Assembly: GCF_027213715.1 (NCBI RefSeq)
Contig: NZ_JAPWGM010000004.1
Location: 186,001 to 250,000, forward strand
Direction of reading: 5' to 3'
Length of the DNA stretch: 64,000 nt
DNA from: Pedobacter punctiformis
Lineage (GTDB): Bacteria; Bacteroidota; Bacteroidia; Sphingobacteriales; Sphingobacteriaceae
Position numbers and translations under genes: made by a program. This document shows positions 39,740-48,112 of this stretch, one piece after another (within the stretch, counting starts at the first letter, position 1; every line of letters begins with the position of its first letter). Under the pieces are notes generated by a model, which saw only the letters and a list, made by a program, of their open reading frames with translations, was not told where the DNA came from and made no database searches.

Positions 39740-40173
39740 TGGAAAATTTAAAATACGCACAAGACTACATTAGAGCAAACAGCTCTGTAATGTCGGGTTT
39801 TAACATGTTTATTAATGGACATGCCCCAATAACATTTGGAGACGGGTTTAATGACGCATATGAAAGAATCCAAGGCTATGAATATGCCGAAAAAATGGCA
39901 AGAGAGAATGCCATCGCTTTTACTCATGTTTTTGGATGTAAAAAATCAGGTTGTTATCCATTTCAATATGGAGGCTTTTTTGTTTGCAATTCTTGTGGTG
40001 GAAAAGGAGTTGATAAAGATTGGTGGAAAATTAAAGTTGAAAAAGATGGTAATGAATATTGCTGTCATGGATTAGATTTTAAAAACCTTCAAGAAAGCGA
40101 CAATTATGCATTCGGCAAAACTTTCGATGAAGCAATTTACAATTATGGTGAATTAATGAAATTAAAAGGATAA
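39739..40173 (+). CDS. Hypothetical Cys-rich protein
   Basis: 144 residues. Central FGCKKSGCYPFQYGGFFVCNSCGGKGVDKDWWKI has Cys pairs that could bind zinc, with another C-C (YCCHG) later. The start overlaps the preceding stop. No family recognised. Confidence 0.62.
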   Translation: MENLKYAQDYIRANSSVMSGFNMFINGHAPITFGDGFNDAYERIQGYEYAEKMARENAIAFTHVFGCKKSGCYPFQYGGFFVCNSCGGKGVDKDWWKIKVEKDGNEYCCHGLDFKNLQESDNYAFGKTFDEAIYNYGELMKLKG

Positions 40174-40185
40174 ACAGTATTAATT

Positions 40186-40581
40186 ATGGAAAATACATTA
40201 GAAAATAAAATTAAATTCTTTGTCTTGCATTATGGTCAAGATGTAGCTATTCAGGGAGAAGGAGGAGGATCTGGATTTTCATATCCGATTACTTACCACA
40301 TATTAGATCAAGTTTACGACTCATACCTACGACTCAAACCCCTTTCATCAATAACAGATGAAGATGGTATTGAGGTCCGCAAGCATCTGCACCTTAAACC
40401 TAACACTAAAGCCAATTGGACTTTAAAAGATTTAGTTGATCTGTTAAAAGAAAAGCATGGCATAAATTCATTACATGTTTATGACTATCTCCGTTCAAAA
40501 GGCTATGCACTCCCTTACATGGGAATAAGCGTTGAAAAGCAGATTGAATATGGTTGGATTAAATTGAAGGAGGGATTATAA
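40186..40581 (+). CDS. Hypothetical protein
   Basis: 131 residues beginning MENTLENKIKFFVLHYGQDVAIQGEGG, a frequent opening in Bacteroidota phage accessory proteins. The rest includes WTLKDLVDLLKEKHGINSLHVYDYLRSKGYALPYMGISVEKQIEYGW. Function unknown. Confidence 0.62.
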   Translation: MENTLENKIKFFVLHYGQDVAIQGEGGGSGFSYPITYHILDQVYDSYLRLKPLSSITDEDGIEVRKHLHLKPNTKANWTLKDLVDLLKEKHGINSLHVYDYLRSKGYALPYMGISVEKQIEYGWIKLKEGL

Positions 40582-40841
40582 TGAATTACGAGATTAAACA
40601 ATGTCCTGAATTCCCCTTTTTTGGAGCCAGTTATCCAGATGCAAGATGTATTGATGGCTATCTATGGGATTTAGATTGGTGCGATGAAAATGGAAGATTA
40701 ACGAAGGGAGGAGAATATCCATGTCCATTCTGTAATAGTGAGGAGTCTATTCAAATGGGTATTGATGATGAGGAAGGAACAAGAGAGGAAATAATTATTC
40801 AAAGAGATTTATTCTGGAAAAAATATGATTACACACCTTAA
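40581..40841 (+). CDS. Hypothetical protein with CPFC motif
   Basis: 86 residues, acidic; YPCPFCNSEESI resembles half of a zinc ribbon. Start overlaps the previous stop (TAATG). Confidence 0.58.
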   Translation: MNYEIKQCPEFPFFGASYPDARCIDGYLWDLDWCDENGRLTKGGEYPCPFCNSEESIQMGIDDEEGTREEIIIQRDLFWKKYDYTP

Positions 40842-41091
40842 CGAAAGCACTGCTATAGTAGTGGTGCCGAGATGGTTTACATCAATTTCCCATATAGACG
40901 AATCAAATATATTTTATTGGTCAAATGAAATTCATCCTTCTATCTGGGCCGATCAAGGCCATTACCAATGGGTTCTATCTGAACCGATACTTTATGATAA
41001 ACCGATATTAGGTGTGAAAGGCGCTTTAGGTTTGTGGGAATGGGAAAAACCTTATGAGGTTATTGGTAGTGCTGAAATGGTAGCAATTTAA
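40825..41091 (+). CDS. Hypothetical protein
   Basis: 88 residues, rich in Trp and Ile, starts inside the end of the previous gene. No recognised family. Confidence 0.55.
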   Translation: MITHLNESTAIVVVPRWFTSISHIDESNIFYWSNEIHPSIWADQGHYQWVLSEPILYDKPILGVKGALGLWEWEKPYEVIGSAEMVAI

Positions 41092-41103
41092 TATATTTGA
41101 AGT

Positions 41104-41475
41104 ATGGGATGGGACGCATATTGCACGCCACAATTGGCAGCAAACAATCAAGAATTCAAAGAAGCATCAAAACGAGTATTGCATTATTGCAGTTCAGCTG
41201 ACGGCGGATTATCTAAAGGTTCGTTAGGACTATCGGACTCCGCAAGGATGCTCGAAAAGGCTTTTGAAAAAACAGGCGAAGATACAATAGGTTTCTTTTT
41301 TCACCCATATCAAGATGATGAAGTTACTCCTGAACAGGTGAAGATATTGTCACAAAGATTGAATTGGAATTTTTATAAAGAGATTAGATACGAACAAAGG
41401 TGGGCGTATTGGTCAGCGAAGGAGTTTATTGAAACATGCGCTTTATTAGGGTTAGGGATTAGGTTTAGTTATTAA
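41104..41475 (+). CDS. Hypothetical phage protein
   Basis: 123 residues beginning MGWDAYC; LSDSARMLEKAFEKTGEDTIGFFFHPYQDDEVTPEQVKILSQRL is visible. A pattern seen in other phages, function unknown. Confidence 0.6.
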   Translation: MGWDAYCTPQLAANNQEFKEASKRVLHYCSSADGGLSKGSLGLSDSARMLEKAFEKTGEDTIGFFFHPYQDDEVTPEQVKILSQRLNWNFYKEIRYEQRWAYWSAKEFIETCALLGLGIRFSY

Positions 41476-41488
41476 TAATATTTGAAGT

Positions 41489-41791
41489 ATGGAGAGCCTA
41501 AAAAAATTGTTTTGTAAAATATTTAATCGGAAGTTAGAACTATTTCTTTTGGAAGTAAGCCGTTTAGCTACACAAAAAGAAATCCTATCCCATGAAGATC
41601 AGCTCAATAACCTTCACGCCTCTAAAAGATTAATATTGATATATTTTCTGAAAATTGGGTATAGTATTGAGGAGGCTTTTATTTTGACAGAGGAAGCTTT
41701 TAAAATCACATGTGAAACAATCCTTACAGATTATGAAGCTGTTATGTTTGTCAATGATTTGAAAATTAATAATATTTGCATAGCTAAATAG
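41489..41791 (+). CDS. Hypothetical helical protein
   Basis: 100 residues, mostly helical. Last gene of the accessory run before the structured RNA at 41794. Confidence 0.55.
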   Translation: MESLKKLFCKIFNRKLELFLLEVSRLATQKEILSHEDQLNNLHASKRLILIYFLKIGYSIEEAFILTEEAFKITCETILTDYEAVMFVNDLKINNICIAK

Positions 41792-41793
41792 TT

Positions 41794-41924
41794 CCCCAGT
41801 TAGTTCAATGAAAGAAGGTCGTCCGTTAGTGGAGGCAAATGCGTGAATGAAAGGTAGCGCACTGGGGGATATTTCAAGGCGTCAGCAAATGCCGATTGAG
41901 CTGCACAGAAATGTGGCTTTTTTT
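41794..41924 (+). ncRNA. Structured RNA with tRNA-like closing stem
   Basis: CCCCAGT (41794-41800) pairs perfectly with ACTGGGG (41861-41867), closing a 74-nt segment, the length of a tRNA body. Inside, TAGTTCAATGAAAGAAG resembles a D-arm, but no proper anticodon or T-arm could be folded, so a functional tRNA is not supported. A GGC/GCC hairpin and a terminator follow. It begins three bases after the stop of the previous gene. Confidence 0.45.
41899..41924 (+). terminator. Intrinsic terminator of the accessory operon
   Basis: AGC-(TG)-CAC / GTG-GCT stem with a 2-nt bulge, loop AGAAAT, then a seven-T run. Confidence 0.7.
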
Positions 41925-41929
41925 ATGTA

Positions 41930-41967
41930 TAAAAAAACGGGCGTACAACTGAAGTCATACACCCGTT
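41930..41967 (-). terminator. Terminator for the convergent minus-strand gene
   Basis: AACGGG (41936-41941) / CCCGTT (41962-41967) with GTA/TAC inner pairs. The minus strand then runs into seven T residues. Ends the transcript of the 42005-42397 gene. Confidence 0.8.
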
Positions 41968-42004
41968 ATCTAAATTAACGCTCTCAGGAACAAATATAAA
42001 AAAA

Positions 42005-42397
42005 TTATTTTTTTCTCTTTGTTTGAGAACTGTAAAACTGGCTCTCAAAATCGATCACATGCTGAGGCTTATTGCTATCGTCCCAGGTTGGACGTTTTCC
42101 GCTACCTCGGGGTATCAGGGGAGTAACCTTCACCTCTTCGACGTATGCTTTCTTTGCTAAGTGTCCTTTTACATAAACAACTACTGGATCGTCACTTCCA
42201 GCATTTCTTAAATGCGCTCTTAATTTTTCATCAAAATTCGCTACAGCTTGAGCCACCGAACCACCCCGGCCAATAACACTACCGTGTACATCCTGAGCAA
42301 GAACGCAAACGAACCCAGGCGATTCACTGTACACTTCCGCTCCAAGTTCCTTTGGAATTCCATCTAATTCAATTTCATGCTTTTTACGTCGTGGCAT
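42005..42397 (-). CDS. Hypothetical protein, HicB-like in part
   Basis: 130 residues on the opposite strand to its neighbours. PGFVCVLAQDVHGSVIGRGGSVAQAVANFDEKLRAHLR recalls a HicB-type fold (domain for small-toxin binding). The N-terminus (MPRRKKHEIELDGIPKE) is basic. It has its own terminator and faces away from the capsid operon, so it may be expressed in the lysogen. No HicA partner is adjacent. Confidence 0.55.
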   Translation of the reverse strand: MPRRKKHEIELDGIPKELGAEVYSESPGFVCVLAQDVHGSVIGRGGSVAQAVANFDEKLRAHLRNAGSDDPVVVYVKGHLAKKAYVEEVKVTPLIPRGSGKRPTWDDSNKPQHVIDFESQFYSSQTKRKK

Positions 42398-42564
42398 GAA
42401 GGGATAACATTATTCAAACCTTCTTTGTTTTACCAACCCCGCTTGGTAATCTCGCCAGCTTTATCGCGCCAATACCTGTGGGTAAATTTGGGTTCAAATA
42501 AATACGCAAGGTGTAGAACGAGTAATTAACGGATGCAACTTAGCAGAAACCCAAAACACATTTT

Positions 42565-43242
42565 ATGACACTTAAAGAAAAGATCGCAGCACGACTGAAA
42601 GCGAAAGCAGCAGGAGTGAACCTTTCCAAAACAAGAATTGATGCAATTGTTGCTCGCGCAGAAAAGGGATTAACGGACGAATCGGACGACACCGCTATTG
42701 ATGCGAACCTTGACACCATCAACGAACTAACTCCTTTTAAAGAGATGGCCGCTTTTGATGATCATCAAAGGGCAAAGGATGCAAAGGATAAAATCGAGAA
42801 AGACAAAGCCGACAAAGAAGCTGCGGAAAAGGCTGCAAAAGAAGGTAATGTTGATGTGCCAGAAGATGCACCGGCATGGTTAAAACCTCTTTTAGAAGCA
42901 CAAGCGGCAACCACAAAAGCTTTATCTGACCAGATTGCGGCTATTAATGGCGAAAAGGTGTTAACAACTCGCAGGGAACAATACGCTAAAACATTGGAGG
43001 GCACTTCTGAAGCCTATAAAGCTGAAGCGCTAAAAGACTTTGACAGATTATCATTTAAAGATGATTCAGATTATCAAGAATGGGCAACTGCAAAATCAGA
43101 AAGTGTTAAAGCCTTTATTCAAGAAGATGCTAATGGTGGGTTAGGTGGAGATAGACCAGTGGGTGGTGTTGGCGGAAATACCAGCACAAAAAAAGAAGCC
43201 ACAGCAGCCGAAGTAGATGCTGTGGTTAATGCGATTATCTAA
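42565..43242 (+). CDS. Scaffolding-like protein
   Basis: 225 residues, highly charged, Ala/Lys/Glu/Asp-rich and helical (KDAKDKIEKDKADKEAAEKAAKEG), Gly-rich near the end. Position directly before the decoration/capsid genes and composition are those of a phage scaffolding protein that shapes the prohead. No sequence motif is decisive. Confidence 0.68.
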   Translation: MTLKEKIAARLKAKAAGVNLSKTRIDAIVARAEKGLTDESDDTAIDANLDTINELTPFKEMAAFDDHQRAKDAKDKIEKDKADKEAAEKAAKEGNVDVPEDAPAWLKPLLEAQAATTKALSDQIAAINGEKVLTTRREQYAKTLEGTSEAYKAEALKDFDRLSFKDDSDYQEWATAKSESVKAFIQEDANGGLGGDRPVGGVGGNTSTKKEATAAEVDAVVNAII

Positions 43243-43260
43243 TTATTTAAACAAAGACAA

Positions 43261-43662
43261 ATGTCAACAGCAATCGGAAATTTAGCTAACGCTGCAACAT
43301 CACTGGATACCGGAAACGATTCTATTGTGATTGTTGAATATATCAGCGGTAAAGTTGGCGGTGCTACTTTAGATGTTACAGGTTGGACACCGGATGTTAT
43401 TCCAGGTGGACACGTAATCATCCAAGAAACCGCAACAGGTAATTTAAAGCCGTTTCCAGTATCTGGCTCTGCTTATGATGCATTACCAGCCAATCATACA
43501 ATCTCCCCATATGTAACTGTAGCCTCAGTATTGACTACAAAACCATTTGTAGGATTGATGGATAGAGGTACGGTAAATCCTAATGCGCAAAAATATACCA
43601 TTAGTTCAGTATTGGCAGCGGTTAAAACTGCTCAACCACAAATAATTTATAGAGCAGATTAA
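43261..43662 (+). CDS. Probable head decoration or minor capsid protein
   Basis: 133 residues, Gly/Thr/Val-rich and beta-like (IVIVEYISGKVGGATLDVTGWTPDVIPGGHVIIQETATGNLKPFPVSGSAYDALPAN), similar in style to lambda gpD-like decoration proteins. It is located between scaffold and capsid genes. Confidence 0.6.
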   Translation: MSTAIGNLANAATSLDTGNDSIVIVEYISGKVGGATLDVTGWTPDVIPGGHVIIQETATGNLKPFPVSGSAYDALPANHTISPYVTVASVLTTKPFVGLMDRGTVNPNAQKYTISSVLAAVKTAQPQIIYRAD

Positions 43663-43664
43663 TT

Positions 43665-44759
43665 ATGGAACCGTCATTATTTACCGCTTGGGTAGCGAAG
43701 TATTTCAAGCCCTTAGTAGCGAAGGTTGTTGAGAAAATCAATGGCACGAAAACACCTGCAACATATTTGCATAAAACAATGTTGCGCAAAGAGTATTCTC
43801 CAACTCTAAAATGGAATTCAATTAACGTAGAAGGATCAACAGTAGCTGCTGATGTAGTTGCCATGGATTCACCTCTACCATTAAAAAAACGTGATTCAAT
43901 TTCAAAGGCTGATGGCGATATCCCGAAACTGGGTATGAAATTAGCTTTGAATGAGCGCACAATGACTGACCTTGATATTCTTTCAAATAGTCCAGGTAAT
44001 CAAGAGAGCTCAATTGTTCAGAAATTGTTTCAAGATACAGCTAAAGCTATCACTGGTATTTATGAGGTGTTGGAAATGATGTTTTTACAGGCCTTATCAT
44101 CTGGAGTAACATTGATTGCCGATACAGCTAACGTGGGATTAGGTATCCGTATCGATTTTGGTTATAAGGCCGAAAATAAGTTTGGCGTATCTGTTGTGTG
44201 GTCAGCAGGAGCAACCGGAACACCAATTAGTGACTTTAACCGTGTTAAAGATAAAGCTGATGCTGATGGTAATTCAATTACCACGGTTATGATGGATCAG
44301 TTTGCTTTTAATAACATGTTGAAATCTACGGAACTAAAACAGGCCTACGCTGGCTCTTTAGGTATCGCAGTAAATACCACTTCGGTATTGCCAACTCCAA
44401 ACATGGAACAAGCGACTTCATTTATCTTGGGCCAGTTTGGTTGGACGCTTAAGATTGTTAATCGTACTGTACGCATCGAACGTGATGGCGTTAAAACCAA
44501 TGTTAAGCCATGGCAAGAGGGATCTGTTGTGTTCTTGACTTCTGAAGAAGTAGGCTCTTTAACGTGGGGTACTTTAGCAGAAATGAACCATCCAAATAAA
44601 GCGGTTACTTATCAAACTGCTGATCAATTCATCCTTGTTTCAAAATACCACAAAGTTGATCCACTGAAAGAATATACTTCTTCTCAGGCATTAGCACTGC
44701 CGGTAATTAACAATGTTGATGAGATCTATCAGTTAGACACTAAAACAGTTCAAGCGTAA
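43665..44759 (+). CDS. Major capsid protein
   Basis: 364 residues. DSPLPLKKRDSISKADGDIPKLGMKLALNERTMTDLDIL, then GIYEVLEMMFLQALSSG, RIDFGYK and TTVMMDQFAFNNMLKS, match the pattern of HK97-fold major capsid proteins of the lambda gpE/Bacteroidota type. The position between scaffold and connector genes agrees. Confidence 0.82.
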   Translation: MEPSLFTAWVAKYFKPLVAKVVEKINGTKTPATYLHKTMLRKEYSPTLKWNSINVEGSTVAADVVAMDSPLPLKKRDSISKADGDIPKLGMKLALNERTMTDLDILSNSPGNQESSIVQKLFQDTAKAITGIYEVLEMMFLQALSSGVTLIADTANVGLGIRIDFGYKAENKFGVSVVWSAGATGTPISDFNRVKDKADADGNSITTVMMDQFAFNNMLKSTELKQAYAGSLGIAVNTTSVLPTPNMEQATSFILGQFGWTLKIVNRTVRIERDGVKTNVKPWQEGSVVFLTSEEVGSLTWGTLAEMNHPNKAVTYQTADQFILVSKYHKVDPLKEYTSSQALALPVINNVDEIYQLDTKTVQA

Positions 44760-44932
44760 TGGCTAAGATACAAGAACCAAAAGAACAACCAGGAGATAAA
44801 TACCTGGTTGTTCAAGAATTCAGAGATAAAGACAATTTTAATCTTCATTATAACGAAGGTGAAAATGTAAGTCATTTTCCTGATGATCGGTTAAAAGAAC
44901 TAGTAGAAAAAGGATTGGTAGAAAAGAAATAA
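44759..44932 (+). CDS. Small acidic protein in the head module
   Basis: 57 residues, start overlapping the capsid stop (TAATG), stop 2 nt before the next ATG. Charged (PGDKYLVVQEFRDKDNFNLHYNEGENVSHFPDDRLKELVEKGLV). Possible head completion factor; unknown. Confidence 0.65.
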   Translation: MAKIQEPKEQPGDKYLVVQEFRDKDNFNLHYNEGENVSHFPDDRLKELVEKGLVEKK

Positions 44933-44934
44933 CC

Positions 44935-45252
44935 ATGACCATAAAAGAAGCCTTAACATCCACCGTAAACTTCCCTCTTCCTGATAACAGGATAAATAAA
45001 GCATTGATTGATGCTGAGTTAGTTGGTACTTCCGACTACGACAAATCAAACGAGCGGAGTGTTGATCTGTGTATGTCTGGGCTTCTCTTAACCTTGATTA
45101 CTTCTGCAGATACTACTGAGGATGATGTGAGCATTAAGCTGCCAAGTAGGGATGTACTACTATCCGTTTACTCCGCACTAAGAAAAAAGTGGGGTGAAGT
45201 AGATGAACTGGCGCCTGTTAAACCAACTGTAACACAAAGATTATTTTGGTAG
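44935..45252 (+). CDS. Head-tail connector-like protein (DUF6706-like)
   Basis: 105 residues, helical (IKEALTSTVNFPLPDNRINKALIDAELVGTSDYDKSNERSVDLCMSGLLLTLI). The order after the capsid and the overall pattern fit the Bacteroidota phage connector family I recall as DUF6706. Confidence 0.6.
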   Translation: MTIKEALTSTVNFPLPDNRINKALIDAELVGTSDYDKSNERSVDLCMSGLLLTLITSADTTEDDVSIKLPSRDVLLSVYSALRKKWGEVDELAPVKPTVTQRLFW

Positions 45253-45563
45253 AATTTAGACCGCATATACTGAAGTGGACAGAAACCACTGAGGCAACGC
45301 AAGATCATGAGACTGGGTATATTATTCCGGGTGCTTCAGGCATTCAATTACAGATACCTTGCAGGTTTCATCTATCAAGTAATGGATCTGCAAAGACCTT
45401 TAGAAACGAAGACTTTACTGAGGTAAAGCAAGTAGGAACTATAAGAGTGGATGCAGGTCAGAATATTCCGGATGTAGGTATGCAGATCATTGTTGAAGGT
45501 CATTTTGAAGGAACAGTCAAAGCGGTTTACAAAGGACAACTTTCCCATAGAATTGAGGTATGA
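45246..45563 (+). CDS. Head-closure-like protein, TTG start
   Basis: 105 residues. The frame has no internal ATG near its beginning. The only plausible start is TTG at 45246, overlapping the end of the upstream gene by 7 bp. Beta-rich (GYIIPGASGIQLQIPCRFHLSSNG...VKQVGTIRVDAGQNIPDVGMQIIVEGHFEGTVKAVYKGQLSHRIEV), as in stopper/head-closure proteins. The product is inferred from gene order. Confidence 0.6.
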   Translation: MVEFRPHILKWTETTEATQDHETGYIIPGASGIQLQIPCRFHLSSNGSAKTFRNEDFTEVKQVGTIRVDAGQNIPDVGMQIIVEGHFEGTVKAVYKGQLSHRIEV

Positions 45564-45991
45564 TAAAGATAACGGCAGACTTTTCATTACAAGACTTGAA
45601 CGACATAATCAATGATGAAACAGAATCATGGTTTGACGAGTTGGTTGATGATTACAGACGAGCTGGTAAGCAGTTTGTTGAACGTGCAGTTGCGAAAGCA
45701 ACATTTAACAATATCACCTGGAATCTTAGATCATCAATTGGTTATCTGATCATGTTTGAAGGAAAAATTGTTGAATCTTATTTCAAAGACTTAAAAGATG
45801 GCACAGAAGGGCAAGAGGTTGGGCGAGACTATGCTGAATTTGTAGCCAGATTGGTTAACGATGGAGTTGGATTGGCAATGGCTCTAGTAGCAGGAGAGGA
45901 ATACGCTTATTTCGTTGAAAAAAAAGGTAAGGACGTTATTTCTGGATCATATTCATTTTTTGAGACAGATCTTAAATCAGCATTACAATGA
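45560..45991 (+). CDS. Head-tail joining / neck protein
   Basis: 143 residues. FVERAVAKATFNNITWNLRSSIGYLIMFEGKIVES and YAYFVEKKGKDVISGSYSFFETDLKSAL recall HK97 gp10-like neck proteins. Overlaps both neighbours by an ATGA. Confidence 0.65.
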   Translation: MIKITADFSLQDLNDIINDETESWFDELVDDYRRAGKQFVERAVAKATFNNITWNLRSSIGYLIMFEGKIVESYFKDLKDGTEGQEVGRDYAEFVARLVNDGVGLAMALVAGEEYAYFVEKKGKDVISGSYSFFETDLKSALQ

Positions 45992-46425
45992 GTGATTATA
46001 AAGATGGATTTGATTTAGTGTCTGATGTGTTTAAACTCATAAATGTATCGTCTGTTCAGATATTATTGGGAGAAAAAGGCAAAGTTGAACCTAGTGTTAA
46101 GTCTACAGATTCAAGCACTAAAGGTATTGTCGTTAATAGTATTTCCATATCAAATACATCAGATCAAATTGGATTTGGAAATGTAAACTGTTATGCGCCT
46201 TCGATCTCATCAACAGTAAATGGTAAAGCCGTTCAATTGCCTGATCAAGCAACCTTAAGTAATTTAGTGAAAGCTGTTAAACCTCTTATTGATGGGATTT
46301 ACAAGCCAACTTTCAGAGTTTGGATTGAAGAACTTGGAGTAATTCTGCAAGATACAGATGGAAGCTATTTTGCAAACTTAACGTTCAGATATCAGAGTAT
46401 TCAAGACAATTATACAAATATTTAA
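45988..46425 (+). CDS. Tail completion / terminator protein
   Basis: 145 residues; DVFKLINVSSVQILLGEKGKVEPS...KGIVVNSISISNTSDQIGFGNVNCYAPSI and a C-terminal strand pair fit small tail-terminator proteins by position before the tail tube. Confidence 0.55.
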   Translation: MSDYKDGFDLVSDVFKLINVSSVQILLGEKGKVEPSVKSTDSSTKGIVVNSISISNTSDQIGFGNVNCYAPSISSTVNGKAVQLPDQATLSNLVKAVKPLIDGIYKPTFRVWIEELGVILQDTDGSYFANLTFRYQSIQDNYTNI

Positions 46426-46458
46426 AAACCCGCCTTAAAGGCAATTAAATAATAAATT

Positions 46459-47025
46459 ATGGCAACAAACATTGTAGGCGGAGTTGAGTTGATTGAAATC
46501 GCTCCGGCAGTAACTACTGAGGCAGGCATCACCGGTGCTACGTTTCAAAGGTTAGAAAATATCGCTCCGGATAGTGTTGTTTACACTAAAAATAGTGATA
46601 CAGAAACAGATCTTATTCCAGAGGATAAAGATGTGGCATTATTAACTTTTTATACTCCTGGGGAAGCAGATACAATTGCAATTGGGGTTCTTGAACAAAA
46701 GCCAGAAATTCTTGCATTATTATTTAATCAGGAATATACTGAAGCGACTACCAGAATTGTTACTCTTGCTAAGCGTAAGGTAGCAAACTTAATGATCCGA
46801 ATTACTACCCGTAGTATGAAAGATGGCCGAAAACAGGTTATTGTTTTACCTAATGTTGCAGTTACTACAACATTTGTAAATAACCTGTCTAAAACGGCTG
46901 TTCAACAATTACTATTAACAGGCAAAGTTGGATCATTTAAAACTACCACAAGTTTAGAAGATGCAATTTCAGTTAAAACATGGGTTACCGAAGCTGGCGC
47001 TCCAATTGATTCGAGTACCCCATAG
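46459..47025 (+). CDS. Major tail tube protein (probable)
   Basis: 188 residues, Thr/Val/Ala-rich beta pattern (NIVGGVELIEIAPAVTTEAGITGATFQRLENIAPDSVVYTKNSDTETDLIPEDKDVALLTFYTPGEADTIAIGVLEQKPEIL). Location between neck genes and chaperone/tape measure supports a tail tube subunit. Confidence 0.65.
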   Translation: MATNIVGGVELIEIAPAVTTEAGITGATFQRLENIAPDSVVYTKNSDTETDLIPEDKDVALLTFYTPGEADTIAIGVLEQKPEILALLFNQEYTEATTRIVTLAKRKVANLMIRITTRSMKDGRKQVIVLPNVAVTTTFVNNLSKTAVQQLLLTGKVGSFKTTTSLEDAISVKTWVTEAGAPIDSSTP

Positions 47026-47036
47026 AAACGTTCTTT

Positions 47037-47216
47037 ATGAAATGGGTAAAATTTAAAAGCGATCTGTTTGTAGCATCTACAGGCAAGCTACATAAAAAGG
47101 GGCAAGTTTTGCAGGTTTCAGACTCTTTTGCTCAAAAACATGGTTCAGATGGTTCTGGGCTTGTTGAAGAAACAAAAAAGCCTAAAGAAACAGTCATCCC
47201 CATTAGCAACAAATAA
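47037..47216 (+). CDS. Small tail-module protein, 59 aa
   Basis: 59 basic residues (MKWVKFKSDLFVASTGKLHKKGQVLQVSDSFAQKHG). Starts 11 nt after the tail tube stop; followed by a strong terminator. Unknown role. Confidence 0.6.
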   Translation: MKWVKFKSDLFVASTGKLHKKGQVLQVSDSFAQKHGSDGSGLVEETKKPKETVIPISNK

Positions 47217-47218
47217 AC

Positions 47219-47247
47219 AAAAGCCTTTGCTTCGGTAAAGGCTTTTT
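47219..47247 (+). terminator. Intrinsic terminator after the tail tube genes
   Basis: AAAGCCTTTGC-TTCG-GTAAAGGCTTT with a stable TTCG tetraloop and TTTTT. It probably gives high expression of capsid and tube genes relative to downstream genes. Confidence 0.9.
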
Positions 47248-47263
47248 AATTAAACTTTATTTT

Positions 47264-47806
47264 ATGACTGAAAATGAAATACTAAAAGGTGTAACTGAAA
47301 CCTTAATAGAAAAGCCATTTTACACAGTAACAGTTCCAATAAAGGAATTAAAACCAATTCCAAAGAGGTCGTTTTTTGATAAGTTAGTTGGTAAACCAAT
47401 TATCCATCAGGAAGTAAACCGGAAATTCACAATAAATCCGTGTGTTGTTGGAAACATGTATAGAATTGCAGGTCATGCTGTATCTTTGCCAGATGAAATA
47501 TTGGAGGGGTCAATGGCTCAATCAATACTGCCAATTATAAATGAACATTTATCTACATTGGTTTATATTGTAGCGGCAGGCATTCAGAACAATAAAAGAG
47601 AGCCTGAGCAAGAATTAATTTCGTTTATAGAAGATAATTTTGAAGCTGAAGATCTTTATAAAACATTGCACCCTATTTTAGAAAATTTAGGTATGCAGTC
47701 TTTTTTGAATTCTATTGCCTTGGCGAAGGGAACAGTACGCATCCTGAAACCAAACGTAAGTCCATTAGACGGGAGCGAGTTGATAGCCTCCCACATTCCG
47801 GAATAG
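47264..47806 (+). CDS. Tail assembly chaperone-like protein
   Basis: 180 residues; a KFTINPCVVGNMYRIAGHAVSLPDEILEGSMAQSILPIINEHLSTLVYIVAAGIQNNKREPEQELISFIEDN helical stretch. It lies where siphoviruses carry the gpG-type chaperone, between tail tube and tape measure. No slippery sequence joins it to the next short frame. Confidence 0.55.
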   Translation: MTENEILKGVTETLIEKPFYTVTVPIKELKPIPKRSFFDKLVGKPIIHQEVNRKFTINPCVVGNMYRIAGHAVSLPDEILEGSMAQSILPIINEHLSTLVYIVAAGIQNNKREPEQELISFIEDNFEAEDLYKTLHPILENLGMQSFLNSIALAKGTVRILKPNVSPLDGSELIASHIPE

Positions 47807-47811
47807 GGAGT

Positions 47812-47964
47812 ATGCTTAGATTCTTTAAGGGTGCAATAAGTTCAGATGATTTGTTATGGAAAACCACATGGAAAAATTACACATTATATTTAGCATCTTT
47901 TTGTGTTGATGATGAAGAAGATAGTTCAAAACTAGAGGTTAAGGACTCAGACGACATCTTCTAA
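47812..47964 (+). CDS. Small protein between chaperone and tape measure
   Basis: 50 residues (MLRFFKGAISSDDLLWKTTWKNYTLYLASFCVDDEEDSSKLEVKDSDDIF), preceded by GGGAG, a real Shine-Dalgarno-like site. Corresponds in position to the second chaperone frame (gpT) but is expressed from its own ATG. Confidence 0.6.
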   Translation: MLRFFKGAISSDDLLWKTTWKNYTLYLASFCVDDEEDSSKLEVKDSDDIF

Positions 47965-47968
47965 CAAA

Positions 47969-48000
47969 AAAGCCACCCAACCAGGTGGCTTACATATTTT
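47969..48000. terminator. Hairpin before the tape measure gene
   Basis: AAGCCACC-CAACCA-GGTGGCTT, 8 bp perfect. The T run is on the minus-strand side (six T), whereas the plus side has only TACATATTTT. On the plus strand it may act as an attenuator. Confidence 0.6.
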
Positions 48001-48112
48001 AAAGAAGGAAAAATAGTGTCAAACATAATATCTATTGCCGCACCCTTTTACCAACCCATCTACGTAACCACTTGAATTAATTACCCCAAAACATACAGGG
48101 TATTTTTGTTTT

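Noticed and set aside
41794..41867. Functional tRNA gene
   Set aside because: Length and acceptor-like stem fit, but there is no valid anticodon stem-loop with U33, no T-arm with TTC, no GG in the D-loop and no CCA-compatible end.
47764..47830. Programmed frameshift joining the tail chaperone genes
   Set aside because: No slippery heptamer lies near the end of the first gene, and the second has its own ATG preceded by GGGAG.
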